Positions 37,089 through 45,923 are shown, counted from the first letter of the stretch. The stretch: DNA of 50,230 bases from Actinobacteria bacterium UBA4719 (GCA_002404345.1 DHJN01000196.1:4197-54426); one strand, 5' to 3'. Program-made: numbers and translations. The notes: generated from the sequence alone by a model not told the origin.

Positions 37089-38197
37089 GCGTCCGCCCGG
37101 GGCTGTCCTCCGTGCTCCTGGCCGGTGGCGGCTCGGCTGGTCACGTGTCGCCGCTGTTGGCCCTCGCGGACTGCCTGCGCCGCCGGGACCCCGACATACG
37201 CGTGACGGCCCTGGGCACCGAGAAGGGTCTCGAACAGCGGTTGGTTCCTGCCCGCGGTTACGACCTGCGGACCATTCCCAAGGTGGCCTTCCCGCGTCGG
37301 CCCGGTGGTCCGCTCGTCCGCCTGCCCGGCGCGCTCATGGCCGCCGTCGATGCGGCCGGTGCAGCCATGGACGAGACGTCGCCCGATGTCGTGGTTGGCT
37401 TCGGCGGCTACGTGTCGACGCCGGCCTATCTGGCCGCACGAAAACGCAAGATCCCCGTCGTCGTCCACGAACAGAACGCCCGACCGGGTCTGGCCAACCG
37501 CCTGGGTGCCTGGATGACGCCTTGGGTCGCAACGACATTCGCCTCCACGCCTTTGCGACACGCCACCGTCATCGGTATGCCGTTGCGCCGCGAGATCGCG
37601 CTGCTGGACCGGGCGGCGAGCCGCGCGCAGGCGTTGGCGCACTTCGGGCTCGACGACCACCGTCCGACGCTGCTGGTCACCGGGGGGTCCCTGGGCGCGC
37701 AGCGGCTGAACGCGGCCTTCGCGCTGCGAGTCGACGAGCTGCGCGCTCGCGGGATACAGGTGCTGCACATCAGTGGACTTGGCAAGGAGTTCGTGCACGA
37801 CTCGAGCGTGGTCGGGCCGCCATATGTCGTTGCTGCCTATGTCGATCGGATGGACCTGGCCTATGCCGCAGCCGACCTCGTGGTGGCCCGTGCCGGTGCT
37901 AACACGGTCTGCGAGCTGACGGCGGTCGGGCTGCCCGCGGTCTACGTGCCGTTGCCGATCGGCAACGGCGAGCAGCGGTTCAATGCCACCGATGTCGTCG
38001 CTGCCGGTGGCGGCGTCCTGGTCGACGACTCACACCTGACACCCCAGTGGATCGACCGGGCCCTGGTGCCGTTGCTGACCGATAAGCGCCGGATCGACGC
38101 GATGGCGGGTGCCGCGGCCACCATCGGGAAGCGTGAGGCGGACGAGCTGCTGGCCGACCTGGTTGCCCTTGCTGCGGACTCGCGAGGTGCCCGATGA
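37085..38197 (+). CDS. murG: Lipid II synthase MurG
   Basis: Peripheral membrane GT-B glycosyltransferase that adds GlcNAc to lipid I. Gly-rich loop LLAGGGSAGHVSPLLALAD; other blocks are VVGFGGYVSTPAYLAA, VVHEQNARPGLANRLGAW, LLVTGGSLGAQRLN, VARAGANTVCELTAVGLPAV and NGEQRFNATDV. Length 370 is normal. Start ATG overlaps the ftsW stop. Confidence 0.96.
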   Translation: MSVRPGLSSVLLAGGGSAGHVSPLLALADCLRRRDPDIRVTALGTEKGLEQRLVPARGYDLRTIPKVAFPRRPGGPLVRLPGALMAAVDAAGAAMDETSPDVVVGFGGYVSTPAYLAARKRKIPVVVHEQNARPGLANRLGAWMTPWVATTFASTPLRHATVIGMPLRREIALLDRAASRAQALAHFGLDDHRPTLLVTGGSLGAQRLNAAFALRVDELRARGIQVLHISGLGKEFVHDSSVVGPPYVVAAYVDRMDLAYAAADLVVARAGANTVCELTAVGLPAVYVPLPIGNGEQRFNATDVVAAGGGVLVDDSHLTPQWIDRALVPLLTDKRRIDAMAGAAATIGKREADELLADLVALAADSRGAR

Positions 38198-39795
38198 GGT
38201 CCACGGCATCCGGGGACCAACAACCAGTCTCGTCCTCGTCGTCACCCAGCCAAGATGCCAACGGGCCGACCGGGCGTTTCGACTTCACCACCGAGGTTCC
38301 GGCCGCCAGCAGTCTTGGCTCGGTCCACTTCATCGCCATCGGTGGCGCAGGAATGTCCGGTGTTGCCCGCGTGATGTTGGCGCGGGGACTCACGGTCAGC
38401 GGGTCCGACGCCAAGGAGTCCCTCGTTCTCGCGGCCCTGGTCGCGGAGGGAGCGCAGGTCCACATAGGCCACGACACCAGCTATCTCGGCGACGCCGACA
38501 CCGTCGTCATCTCCTCAGCCATCCGTGAGGACAACGTCGAGCTGAGAGAGGCCCGCTCGCGCGGGCTCCTCGTGCTGCACCGATCGCAGGCTCTGGCATC
38601 GGTGATGCAGGGGAGCCGCCGGGTCGCGGTCGCTGGCGCCAACGGCAAGACCACGACGACGTCGATGCTGGTGGTCGCACTGCAGAACTGTGGAGTCGAC
38701 CCGTCGTTCGCCGTCGGAGGAGAGCTCGCCAGGCACGGCACCAACGCTCACCACGGCACTGGTGACATCTTCGTGGCCGAAGCCGATGAGAGCGACGGGT
38801 CGTTTCTCGTCTATCGGCCCGAGGTTGCCATCGTCACCAACGTGCAGCCAGACCACCTCGACTTCTACGGCACCTTCGAGGCGGTGCAGGCCGCCTATGC
38901 CACGTTCGCCGCGACCGTCGCGCCGGACGGTCTGCTGGTGACCTGCGTGGACGACCAGGGATCCCGCGACCTGGTCGAAGTGGCCAGGGCGGCAGGAACC
39001 CGGGTGATCACCTATGGCCTGGCGGCGGATGCCGATGTGCGGCTCACCGACCTGGGTGGTGCCGGGCTGCACGCGCACGCGCAGCTGATCCGGACCGGCG
39101 GTGGAGGCGGGGAAGGCGGAGTCCGCAGCGTTGTGGTGGGCCGCCTCGACATCGGCATGCCGGGTCGACACAACCTGCTCAACGCGACGGCAGCGTTCGT
39201 GGCCGCCACCGAGGGACTGGGGCAAGATCCGGCTAGGGTCCTGCAGGGACTTGCCGGCTTCACCGGCACGCGCCGCCGGTTCGAGCCCAAGGGCGAGGTG
39301 GCCGGTGTTTGGGTTGTGGACGACTACGCCCACAACCCCGGCAAGGTGGCGGCCGTGGTCGAGACGGCCTTGGTCCTGGCCGCACCCGGACGACTGATCG
39401 TGGTGTTCCAGCCCCATCTCTACTCGCGGACGCGCGACTTCGCAGCAGAGCTCGCCACTGCGCTGTCGCCGGCGGACGTCGTCATTGTCATGGATGTGTA
39501 CGCCGCCCGGGAGGACCCTATGCCTGGGGTGAGCGGAGAACTGATCACCGACCGACTTTCTGACCTGGCACGGGCTCCCGTCGGCGACTCCCAACATCCT
39601 GAGGGTGAGAGCGTGCGCTTCGTGCCGTCCTGGTCGGATGTCGCCCCTCTGGTGGCGCGGATCGCCAGGGCCGGCGATCTGGTCCTGACCGTCGGGGCAG
39701 GAGACGTCACCATGATCGGCCCCGAGATCCTGCTTCTGCTGGGTGGTCGACCGGATGCGACGGCAGCCGATGCTGGACAGGAAGGACTCGTGTGA
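38194..39795 (+). CDS. murC: UDP-MurNAc:L-alanine ligase MurC
   Basis: First amino acid ligase of the pathway. It has an N-terminal UDP-binding Rossmann region (SVHFIAIGGAGMSGVARVML), the ATP site AVAGANGKTTTTSMLVVAL, EADESDGSFLVYRPEVAIVT, NVQPDHLDFYGTFEAVQAAY and the C-terminal DDYAHNPGKVAAVV. Length 533, with a non-conserved N-terminal extension of about 45 residues. Start ATG overlaps the murG stop; the stop overlaps ftsQ (GTGA). Confidence 0.95.
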   Translation: MRSTASGDQQPVSSSSSPSQDANGPTGRFDFTTEVPAASSLGSVHFIAIGGAGMSGVARVMLARGLTVSGSDAKESLVLAALVAEGAQVHIGHDTSYLGDADTVVISSAIREDNVELREARSRGLLVLHRSQALASVMQGSRRVAVAGANGKTTTTSMLVVALQNCGVDPSFAVGGELARHGTNAHHGTGDIFVAEADESDGSFLVYRPEVAIVTNVQPDHLDFYGTFEAVQAAYATFAATVAPDGLLVTCVDDQGSRDLVEVARAAGTRVITYGLAADADVRLTDLGGAGLHAHAQLIRTGGGGGEGGVRSVVVGRLDIGMPGRHNLLNATAAFVAATEGLGQDPARVLQGLAGFTGTRRRFEPKGEVAGVWVVDDYAHNPGKVAAVVETALVLAAPGRLIVVFQPHLYSRTRDFAAELATALSPADVVIVMDVYAAREDPMPGVSGELITDRLSDLARAPVGDSQHPEGESVRFVPSWSDVAPLVARIARAGDLVLTVGAGDVTMIGPEILLLLGGRPDATAADAGQEGLV

Positions 39796-40571
39796 GATCA
39801 CGCGCAGGCGCAGGCGGCGGTGCGCGTGGAGGGTCGGCTCGGCGCCCCTTGGGCCTGCCGTCCTCACGGGCCAGGTTTGCCGCTCGTGCAGCCCAGGTTC
39901 GTCGTCGGCCCTGGTTGTTGGCGGTCTTGTTGGCTGGCGCGCTCTCCCTGCTGGCAGGGGGAGTGTGGTTGGTGGAGTTCAGCCCAGCCCTGGTGGCTCA
40001 CTCGGTCAGGGTCGAGGGAGTGCCGCCGGGGGAGGTTCCCAACATCATGAACCTGGCCGCCGTCCCCATCGGCACGCCATTGGCGAGGGTCGACACCCTT
40101 GCGATCGCCCGAAGGGTGATTGGCACGCCAAGTCTGGCGGAGGTCACGGTGAGCCGCTCCTGGCCGAGCACGGTTGTCATCTCGGCGAGCCGCCGGGTTC
40201 CCGTTCTCGCGGTAAAGGACCCTCAAGGTCAAGTACAGGTTGTGGATTCTCAGGGTGTTGCCTATGCGACCGTGAGTGCGCCACCCAAGGGCGTGCCGCT
40301 GATCAACACTGTCGAGAACCCGTCGAGCAAGGAGTCCATGCGCGCAGCCATGGTCGTTCTGCAGGCGCTCTCTTCGGTCCAGCGCGGCCGTGTCACCCAT
40401 GTCACCGTCTCGGGAGCGAACATGGTCACGCTCAAGCTGGATGCCGTCACCGTGGTGTGGGGAGGCGCGTCCGAACCTGAACTGAAGGTCAAGGTGATGA
40501 CGGCTCTTTTGAGGCAGAAGGGCCTCGGGACGATCGACGTCAGCGCACCGCGCACCCCGGTTATCAGATGA
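39792..40571 (+). CDS. ftsQ: Cell division protein FtsQ (POTRA domain)
   Basis: Bitopic divisome protein. Its cytoplasmic N-terminus of about 40 residues is very Arg/Gly-rich. A membrane helix follows at about 41-60 (PWLLAVLLAGALSLLAGGVW), then a POTRA domain (HSVRVEGVPPGEVPNIMNLA to VTVSRSWPSTVVISASRRVP) and a beta domain. Length 259. The start is coupled to murC by GTGA, and this is the last gene of the tightly overlapping run; ftsZ follows after 190 bases. Confidence 0.92.
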   Translation: MRSRAGAGGGARGGSARRPLGLPSSRARFAARAAQVRRRPWLLAVLLAGALSLLAGGVWLVEFSPALVAHSVRVEGVPPGEVPNIMNLAAVPIGTPLARVDTLAIARRVIGTPSLAEVTVSRSWPSTVVISASRRVPVLAVKDPQGQVQVVDSQGVAYATVSAPPKGVPLINTVENPSSKESMRAAMVVLQALSSVQRGRVTHVTVSGANMVTLKLDAVTVVWGGASEPELKVKVMTALLRQKGLGTIDVSAPRTPVIR

Positions 40572-40639
40572 GCTATCCGACACGCCGCACGCAGGGTTGA
40601 TCGGGGTGGTCTCAGGCAATACGGTCAGCGTGGGCAGAG

Positions 40640-40669
40640 TTGAAACTAGCATAACCCTCTAGTTTACAT
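40640..40669 (+). promoter_or_regulatory. Putative ftsZ promoter
   Basis: TTGAAA (40640-40645) and TTACAT (40664-40669) are separated by 18 bp within an AT-rich pocket that is unusual for this genome, about 95 bases before the ftsZ start. The break in gene overlap between ftsQ and ftsZ supports a separate promoter here. Placement is by eye only. Confidence 0.45.
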
Positions 40670-40761
40670 CGAGATTTAAACGATGCGTGCGACCGCGCAT
40701 ACGATGCCTGCACCACCCGCCAACGACTCAACCAGAACGTATCAAGGAGAGGCCAACCGAC

Positions 40762-42042
40762 GTGGCAGCACCGCAGAACTACCTAGCCGTTATCAAGGTC
40801 GTCGGCATTGGCGGAGGCGGTGTCAATGCGATCAACCGGATGATCGAAGTCGGTCTCAAGGGCGTGGAGTTCATCGCCATCAACACCGACGCCCAAGCCC
40901 TTCTGATGAGCGACGCCGATGTCAAGCTGGACGTGGGCCGTGAGCTGACCCGAGGTCTCGGCGCCGGCGCGGATCCCGAGGTGGGCAAGAAGGCCGCCGA
41001 GGACCACGCCGAGGAGATCGAGGAAGTGCTCAAGGGCGCTGACATGGTCTTCGTGACGGCCGGAGAGGGTGGTGGCACCGGCACTGGTGGCGCACCCGTC
41101 ATTGCCAAGATCGCCAAGTCGATCGGGGCGCTCACCATCGGTGTGGTCACCCGGCCCTTCACCTTTGAGGGACGCCGTCGCGCCAACCAGGCCGAGACCG
41201 GTATCGCCAGCCTGCGCGAAGAGGTCGACACCCTCATCATCATCCCGAACGACCGGCTGCTCTCGATCAGCGACCGCGCGGTCAGCATGCTCGATGCCTT
41301 CCGCAGCGCCGACCAGGTCCTGCTCTCCGGTGTTCAGGGCATCACGGACCTGATCACCACACCCGGCCTGATCAACCTCGACTTCGCCGACGTCAAGGCC
41401 GTGATGCAAGGGGCGGGCTCCGCCCTCATGGGCATCGGTTCGGCTCGTGGCGAGGACAGGGCCGTCCAGGCTGCCGAGCTGGCGATCTCCTCGCCGTTGC
41501 TTGAGGCCAGCATCGACGGTGCGCACGGCGTGCTGCTGTCGATTCAGGGTGGTTCCGACCTCGGGCTGTTCGAGATCAACGAGGCCGCACGTCTGGTGCA
41601 GGAAGCCGCTCACCCCGAGGCGAACATCATCTTCGGTACCGTTATCGATGATGCTCTTGGTGATGAGGTTCGGGTGACGGTCATCGCCGCAGGCTTCGAT
41701 GGTGGCGGTCCGGTTCGTCGCAATGACGATCGTGCCCTGGGCCAGGTCGCCGGTTCTACCCAGCGCCCCACCGCGGCGGCCCTCCCGCCGCAGCAGCCTC
41801 GCGTTGTTCAGCCCTCCCAGCAGTTCCAGCCGGCACAGCAGGCTCAGCCGCAGAGCCGCCCGGTCCAGGTGCCCGTCGGCGGTCAGACACAGGCCGCGCA
41901 GGCTCCTGCGGACGACGGCCGCGCGCCGTCTCCTCAGGCTCCGCGCCAGCAGCCGCAGGAACCGGTGGCAGGCACACGGCCGCCGCGCACGGTCACCTTC
42001 GACGACAATGACGACCTGGATGTGCCCGATTTCTTGAAGTGA
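40762..42042 (+). CDS. ftsZ: Cell division GTPase FtsZ
   Basis: Tubulin-like GTPase forming the Z ring. The N-terminal domain has [20 protein letters not shown], the GTP loop [20 protein letters not shown], and [20 protein letters not shown]. The C-terminal domain, a Gln/Pro-rich linker (about 325-410) and the conserved tail DVPDFLK follow; that tail is the docking site for SepF and FtsW-type partners. Length 426. The GTG at 40762 follows AAGGAGA; further upstream in-frame starts lack support. The last codons and stop are duplicated just downstream. Confidence 0.97.
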   Translation: MAAPQNYLAVIKVVGIGGGGVNAINRMIEVGLKGVEFIAINTDAQALLMSDADVKLDVGRELTRGLGAGADPEVGKKAAEDHAEEIEEVLKGADMVFVTAGEGGGTGTGGAPVIAKIAKSIGALTIGVVTRPFTFEGRRRANQAETGIASLREEVDTLIIIPNDRLLSISDRAVSMLDAFRSADQVLLSGVQGITDLITTPGLINLDFADVKAVMQGAGSALMGIGSARGEDRAVQAAELAISSPLLEASIDGAHGVLLSIQGGSDLGLFEINEAARLVQEAAHPEANIIFGTVIDDALGDEVRVTVIAAGFDGGGPVRRNDDRALGQVAGSTQRPTAAALPPQQPRVVQPSQQFQPAQQAQPQSRPVQVPVGGQTQAAQAPADDGRAPSPQAPRQQPQEPVAGTRPPRTVTFDDNDDLDVPDFLK

Positions 42043-42100
42043 CGATTTCTTGAAGTGACCATGGTCTGAAATGACGTCTGAAGTGACGTCTGAAATGACA
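42027..42100. repeat. 16-bp and 12-bp tandem repeats at and after the ftsZ stop
   Basis: CGATTTCTTGAAGTGA, which holds the last FtsZ codons and the stop, occurs twice (42027-42042, 42043-42058). Seven bases later three 12-bp units follow (TCTGAAATGACG, TCTGAAGTGACG, TCTGAAATGACA; 42065-42100) with one more diverged copy. The 12-bp units share the TGAAxTGAC core of the 16-bp unit, so the array may have grown from the gene end. Confidence 0.9.
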
Positions 42101-42126
42101 TCTACCTGAAATGACATCCGCCCTGG

Positions 42127-42150
42127 GCGGTCGGCCTTCGGGCCGGCCGC
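42127..42150 (+). terminator. Strong hairpin downstream of ftsZ
   Basis: GCGGTCGGCC-TTCG-GGCCGGCCGC folds into a ten-pair stem with a single T-G mismatch or wobble and a stabilising TTCG tetraloop, followed by CTTCT-like sequence (TTCTGC). It lies 84 bases past the ftsZ stop and before pgeF, so it could end or attenuate the ftsZ transcript. Confidence 0.6.
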
Positions 42151-42249
42151 TTCTGCATGCGCACGGCAATGACCTTGTCGTTGAGAATGTTCTCGTCGTT
42201 GAGCCGGCCCTGCGTCGCTCCGATGACGGGCTCGGCTAGCGTGGCCTGC

Positions 42250-43077
42250 GTGTTTCATTGGCGTGAGCAGGTCCCGGCGATCGGTGGTCGCGGAGTCGAC
42301 TGGGGATTCACCTCGACGAGAGGTGGATCGAGCGTGGGGGAGTTTGCCAGCTTCAACCTTGGCGGACACGTCGGGGATGATCCGGGCACGGTCGAGTCCA
42401 ACCGCAGGCTGGTGGCCGGCGCCCTTGGTGTGGGGCGAGATCATCTCTTGTTCATGAACCAGCGTCACGGCTGCGACGTTGCTGTTGTGGACGGGCCGTG
42501 GGTGGGGGAAACCCCTGCGGTGGACAGTCTTGTGACGACCTCGACCAACCTTGCGCTGGCGGTTCTTGTCGCTGACTGCACCCCTGTCCTGTTGGTCGAC
42601 CGCGTCGCCGGCGTCGCCGCAGCGATGCATGCCGGGCGGCCCGGGATGATGTCGGGCATCGTCGGGCGCACGGTCGACGCCATGGCTGACCTGGGTGCTT
42701 CATCGATCAGCGCGGCGGTCGGACCGTCGGTGTGCGGGCGCTGCTACGAGGTGCCCGAGGCGATGAGGGCGCAGGCCGCCGAGATCAGCCCCGTTGCGGC
42801 TGTCACCTCTTGGCAAGGGACTCCGGCGATTGACGTCGCTGCCGCCGTGGTCGACCAGCTGCGGGCCAGATCCGTTGCGGTGCAATGGATCGCGGGCTGC
42901 AGTCGAGAGTCCGAAGAGTTGTTCTCCTATCGTCGCCAGCACCGTACGGGTCGATTCGCCGGGGTGGTCCGGTTGCTGCCTGCCCACGCGGAAGAGGAAC
43001 ACCACAGCGAAGAAGAACAGCACGCCGAAGAAGAACAGCACGCCGACGAGGAACACCACACCCAGGGACGCGTATGA
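42250..43077 (+). CDS. pgeF: Purine nucleoside phosphorylase/PgeF-type (YfiH, DUF152) protein
   Basis: Laccase-domain-family zinc enzyme. E. coli YfiH/PgeF edits wrong amino acids in peptidoglycan precursors, and other members show purine nucleoside activity. Conserved metal and active-site blocks: NLGGHVGDDP, MNQRHGCDVAVV (His), VLVADCTPVLLVD (Cys), AAMHAGRPGM (His) and GPSVCGRCYEV. The C-terminus has an unusual 25-residue Glu/His repeat tail. The start is unclear: GTG 42250 (giving MFHWREQ..) is chosen by homology; GTG 42241 and an ATG at 42157 are in frame, and none has a good ribosome-binding site. The stop overlaps yggS (ATGA). Confidence 0.88.
   Translation: MFHWREQVPAIGGRGVDWGFTSTRGGSSVGEFASFNLGGHVGDDPGTVESNRRLVAGALGVGRDHLLFMNQRHGCDVAVVDGPWVGETPAVDSLVTTSTNLALAVLVADCTPVLLVDRVAGVAAAMHAGRPGMMSGIVGRTVDAMADLGASSISAAVGPSVCGRCYEVPEAMRAQAAEISPVAAVTSWQGTPAIDVAAAVVDQLRARSVAVQWIAGCSRESEELFSYRRQHRTGRFAGVVRLLPAHAEEEHHSEEEQHAEEEQHADEEHHTQGRV
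42991..43062. repeat. 18-bp x4 repeats encoding the Glu/His tail of PgeF
   Basis: Four 18-bp units (42991, 43009, 43027, 43045), the middle two identical (GAAGAAGAACAGCACGCC), encode EEEHHS, EEEQHA, EEEQHA and DEEHHT. They form a His- and acid-rich tail outside the family fold. Confidence 0.9.
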
Positions 43078-43805
43078 CGTCCGCCCACGATGCGGTGGCG
43101 CGGCGCGAGGACCTGTCCGTCAATCTCCAGCATGTCCGGGAGCGCATCGGTGCGGCCTGCAGGGCGGCAGGCCGCCCGCGCCATGACGTTCAGCTGATCG
43201 TGGTCACGAAGTTCTTTCCGGGCGCGGACATCGAGGCGCTCTGCGAGCTCGGCGTGACCGACATCGGGGAGAGCCGTGATCAGGAGGCCTCGGCCAAGAT
43301 CGCCGATCTGCCGCCCGAGGTCCGTGCGCGCCTTCATGTCCATTTCATCGGTCAGCTGCAGTCCAACAAGGCAGGTTCGCTGGCGGGCTATGCCGACACC
43401 GTCCATTCGATCGACCGGGACAAGCTGGTCTGGTCTCTCGACCGCGCTGCCGAGGCTGTGGGCCGGGACATCGGGGTGCTCGTTCAAGTACGTCTGGGCG
43501 GAGGCTCAGCCGCCCAAGGGCGCGGCGGCATACCGCTTGACGGCGTTGCTGAGCTCGCGAACAGCGTTGCTTTGGCACAACATCTCAGACTTCGAGGACT
43601 CATGGCCGTGGCTCCGTTGGGAGCCGATCCCGTCGAGGCTTTCGCGCTGCTGGCAGACGTGGCGCGCGACGTACGCGCCGATCACCCGGGGGCCACCTGG
43701 ATCTCTGCCGGGATGAGCGCCGATCTGGAGGCCGCTGTGGCGAATGGCGCGACACACCTGCGTGTCGGTAGCGCAATCCTCGGTTCGCGCCCGCCCCCTG
43801 GGTAG
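43074..43805 (+). CDS. yggS: YggS-family pyridoxal phosphate homeostasis protein
   Basis: PLP-binding protein (PLPBP/YBL036c family) without known catalysis, involved in vitamin B6 and amino acid balance. It has an alanine racemase-like TIM barrel with the PLP lysine in LIVVTKFFPGADI (about residue 43), HFIGQLQSNKAG, VHSIDRDKLVW, LRGLMAVAPLG, ISAGMSADLEAAVANGATHL and RVGSAILG. The usual GENRVQE motif reads GESRDQE here. Length 243. Its location beside ftsZ and sepF is the normal actinobacterial arrangement. Confidence 0.93.
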   Translation: MTSAHDAVARREDLSVNLQHVRERIGAACRAAGRPRHDVQLIVVTKFFPGADIEALCELGVTDIGESRDQEASAKIADLPPEVRARLHVHFIGQLQSNKAGSLAGYADTVHSIDRDKLVWSLDRAAEAVGRDIGVLVQVRLGGGSAAQGRGGIPLDGVAELANSVALAQHLRLRGLMAVAPLGADPVEAFALLADVARDVRADHPGATWISAGMSADLEAAVANGATHLRVGSAILGSRPPPG

Positions 43806-43822
43806 CTTTGGATTGAACACTT

Positions 43823-43848
43823 TCGTCGAATAACGCAGCATTCGACGA
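43823..43848. promoter_or_regulatory. Perfect 9-bp inverted repeat upstream of sepF
   Basis: TCGTCGAAT (43823-43831) and ATTCGACGA (43840-43848) are perfect complements around an 8-base loop, 18 bases past the yggS stop. It may be a terminator-like RNA hairpin or a dyad operator; there is no T-run. It is comparatively AT-rich for this genome, which slightly favours a protein-binding site. Confidence 0.55.
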
Positions 43849-43865
43849 CATGCACAACGCGCTAA

Positions 43866-43908
43866 GACATGCACCACTCGATGACATGCACCACTCGATG
43901 ACATGCGG
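43866..43908. repeat. 17-bp tandem repeat upstream of sepF
   Basis: GACATGCACCACTCGAT is present twice (43866-43882, 43883-43899) and begins a third time (GACATGCGG). It ends about 22 bases before the sepF start, directly ahead of the AAGGAG site. Confidence 0.9.
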
Positions 43909-43930
43909 AACGTTTGTTAAGGAGCTCGCG

Positions 43931-44422
43931 ATGGCTGGGGCACTGCGCAAGACCATGGTGTACCTCGGACTGGCAGAGGAGGACGAGCGCTACGACGGCT
44001 ACGAGACGTACGACGAGTACGACGAGTCGGCTGCCCGAACTGAGGCTCCCGCTCGTCAAGAACGACCGTCTGCGGTGACGCCGCTGCCTCAGCGCACGCC
44101 TGTGGCCCGAGTCGTGCGGGACGTCGAGGTCGGTGCCCTCAACCGCATCACGACGATTCACCCGCGCACCTACAACGAAGCCAAGAACATCGGTGAGAGC
44201 TTTCGCGACGGCACCCCGGTGATCATGAACCTCACCGATCTGGACGACGCAGACGCCAAGCGCCTCGTGGACTTCGCAGCGGGGCTGGTGTTCGGTCTGC
44301 ACGGTTCCATCGAGCGGGTCACAAGCAAGGTCTTCCTCTTGTCGCCGGCTCATGTCGAGGTCACGGCCAGCGAGTCCGAGGCGCCCAAGGCTGCCGCGCG
44401 CGGCTTCTTCAACCAGAGCTGA
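43931..44422 (+). CDS. sepF: Cell division protein SepF
   Basis: Membrane-tethering partner of FtsZ in Gram-positives and actinobacteria. It has a short N-terminal amphipathic helix ([14 protein letters not shown]), an acidic Tyr/Asp-rich linker (about 18-45) and the SepF core ([60 protein letters not shown]). Length 163. ATG 43931 has AAGGAG 8 bases upstream; earlier in-frame ATGs fall within the 17-bp repeats and are not credible starts. Confidence 0.95.
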   Translation: MAGALRKTMVYLGLAEEDERYDGYETYDEYDESAARTEAPARQERPSAVTPLPQRTPVARVVRDVEVGALNRITTIHPRTYNEAKNIGESFRDGTPVIMNLTDLDDADAKRLVDFAAGLVFGLHGSIERVTSKVFLLSPAHVEVTASESEAPKAAARGFFNQS

Positions 44423-44470
44423 TCGGCACACCGTCCCCACCCGGTTGCCCAAGCCTCAGCAAACACAGTC

Positions 44471-44764
44471 ATGCTAGATGTCGTGATCTCCGCCCTGGTG
44501 TTCGTTCTGAACCTGTTCTTTGCTGCCCTGATCTGCCGCCTCATCCTGGACTGGATCCAGGTTCTGGCCAGGGAATGGCGGCCTCGCGGACCCATCCTGT
44601 TTCTTGCTGAAGTTGTCTACACCGTCACTGACCCGCCGCTGAGATTTCTGCGACGGCTGATCCCGCCGCTGTCGCTGGGGGGAATTCGGCTTGATCTGGC
44701 TTTTCTGGTTCTGATTCTGGTTGTCTCCTTGACGCAGGGTCTCCTACAGTCAATTGGTACCTAA
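44471..44764 (+). CDS. yggT: YggT-family membrane protein
   Basis: A 97-residue integral membrane protein with two hydrophobic segments (VVISALVFVLNLFFAALICR and LDLAFLVLILVVSLTQGLLQ) around a loop containing the family's DPPLRFLRRLIPP motif. It lies between sepF and wag31 as in most actinobacteria. A role in envelope or division has been suggested from context only. Confidence 0.92.
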   Translation: MLDVVISALVFVLNLFFAALICRLILDWIQVLAREWRPRGPILFLAEVVYTVTDPPLRFLRRLIPPLSLGGIRLDLAFLVLILVVSLTQGLLQSIGT

Positions 44765-44790
44765 CTGACCTCAGACCCGGACCCGCCCTC

Positions 44791-44818
44791 CTGACCCCCC
44801 TTCGGCCCGCTATACGGT
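44791..44818 (+). promoter_or_regulatory. Possible wag31 promoter
   Basis: CTGACC (44791-44796) and TACGGT (44813-44818, TANNNT type) are 16 bp apart, about 36 bases upstream of the wag31 ATG. wag31 usually has its own strong promoter. The match is modest. Confidence 0.35.
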
Positions 44819-44854
44819 AGTGCGGCCCCTGACCGGATCGACCGAGGTGACTAC

Positions 44855-45868
44855 ATGGCGTTCATGCCCGAGGATGTCCTCAACAAGAATTTCACCGCGA
44901 CCCAGTTCCGTCGTGGCTACGACGAGCAGGAGGTCGACGACTTCCTGGACGAGATCGTCCTCGAACTGCGTCGTCTGAGCAGTGACAACGACGATCTCAG
45001 CGCTCAGCTCAAGGAGTGCCAAGAGAGCAAGGGTGTCATCCCATCTGATGCCCAGGACAAGATCGTCGCCGCCAGGGTGTCTGCCGAGGAGGCGGAGCAG
45101 GACGCCGCCGCCCGCATTGCCAAGGCGATGGCGGATGCCGAGCAGGCGGAGGCACAGGTGGCCGAGCGGGTAAGGGCAGCCAAGGAAGCCGCGGACGAGA
45201 TTGCCAGGACCTCGTTTGCCGTCCCTGCGGCTGCCAAGGACGAAGCGAGAGGCGCGTCCGAGTCCGGCGGTGCTGGCGTGGGCTCGGCGGCTGGAGTGCT
45301 CGCTCTCGCGCAGAAGCTGCACGAGGAGTACGTGTCGGAGGGCCAGAACACTCGCGAGCGTCTCATCAGGGAGGGGCAGTCACACCACGACACGGCTGTT
45401 GGTGAGGCCTCGGCGAAGAAGGAAGAGCTTCTCTCGACCGGTCAGGCCAGGTACGACGAGCTCTTGTCCACCGGCGAGGCCAAGCACGACGCGCTTATCG
45501 CCGAGGCCACATCGCAGCACGACCAGATGATCACCGAGGCGCGCGAGCGCGCCACCGGAATGGTTGCCGAGGCCCAGGAAAAGAGGGCCGAGGTGCTTCA
45601 AGGGCTGGGGCGCGAACGTAACTTGCTGCAGAAGAAGGTCGACGAGCTCCGAACCTTCGAGCGCGACTACCGCGCCCGTCTGAAGTCCTACCTCGAGGGT
45701 CAGCTGCACGAGCTGGAGGTGACCGCAGCCGAGGAGCCGGCTGAAGGCGAAGGTGACGGCAAGAACCCGGACCAGAGGTCGGGCGATGGCCAGAACGGTG
45801 GCGCCAAGAACGGTGGCGGCAAGAACGGTGCCGGCAACAACGGTGCCGGCAAGAACGAGGACGGGTAG
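44855..45868 (+). CDS. wag31: Polar growth/septum protein Wag31 (DivIVA)
   Basis: Coiled-coil protein that senses negative membrane curvature and organises polar or septal wall growth. It has the conserved N-terminal DivIVA domain (MPEDVLNKNFTATQFRRGYD, EQEVDDFLDEIVLELRRLSS), an Ala/Glu-rich linker, and a long coiled coil with quasi-repeats (STGQARYDELL, STGEAKHDALI, EATSQHDQMITEARERATGM). The tail beyond about residue 305 is Gly/Asn/Lys repeats. Length 337, at the long end for the family. The ATG 44855 follows GAGGTG. A strong hairpin follows the gene. Confidence 0.94.
   Translation: MAFMPEDVLNKNFTATQFRRGYDEQEVDDFLDEIVLELRRLSSDNDDLSAQLKECQESKGVIPSDAQDKIVAARVSAEEAEQDAAARIAKAMADAEQAEAQVAERVRAAKEAADEIARTSFAVPAAAKDEARGASESGGAGVGSAAGVLALAQKLHEEYVSEGQNTRERLIREGQSHHDTAVGEASAKKEELLSTGQARYDELLSTGEAKHDALIAEATSQHDQMITEARERATGMVAEAQEKRAEVLQGLGRERNLLQKKVDELRTFERDYRARLKSYLEGQLHELEVTAAEEPAEGEGDGKNPDQRSGDGQNGGAKNGGGKNGAGNNGAGKNEDG
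45794..45853. repeat. 15-bp x4 repeats in the wag31 C-terminal tail
   Basis: Four 15-bp units (AACGGTGGCGCCAAG and close variants at 45794, 45809, 45824, 45839) encode NGGAK, NGGGK, NGAGN and NGAGK. Confidence 0.88.
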
Positions 45869-45923
45869 GAGCAGGCTCGGGAACAGCACGACGGCTGCTT
45901 GCCATCTGCTACCGGTAGCCGAG

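Noticed and set aside
40783..42630. A 615-codon open frame antisense to ftsZ and pgeF
   Set aside because: It spans two certain genes and the terminator between them; a typical GC-driven shadow frame.
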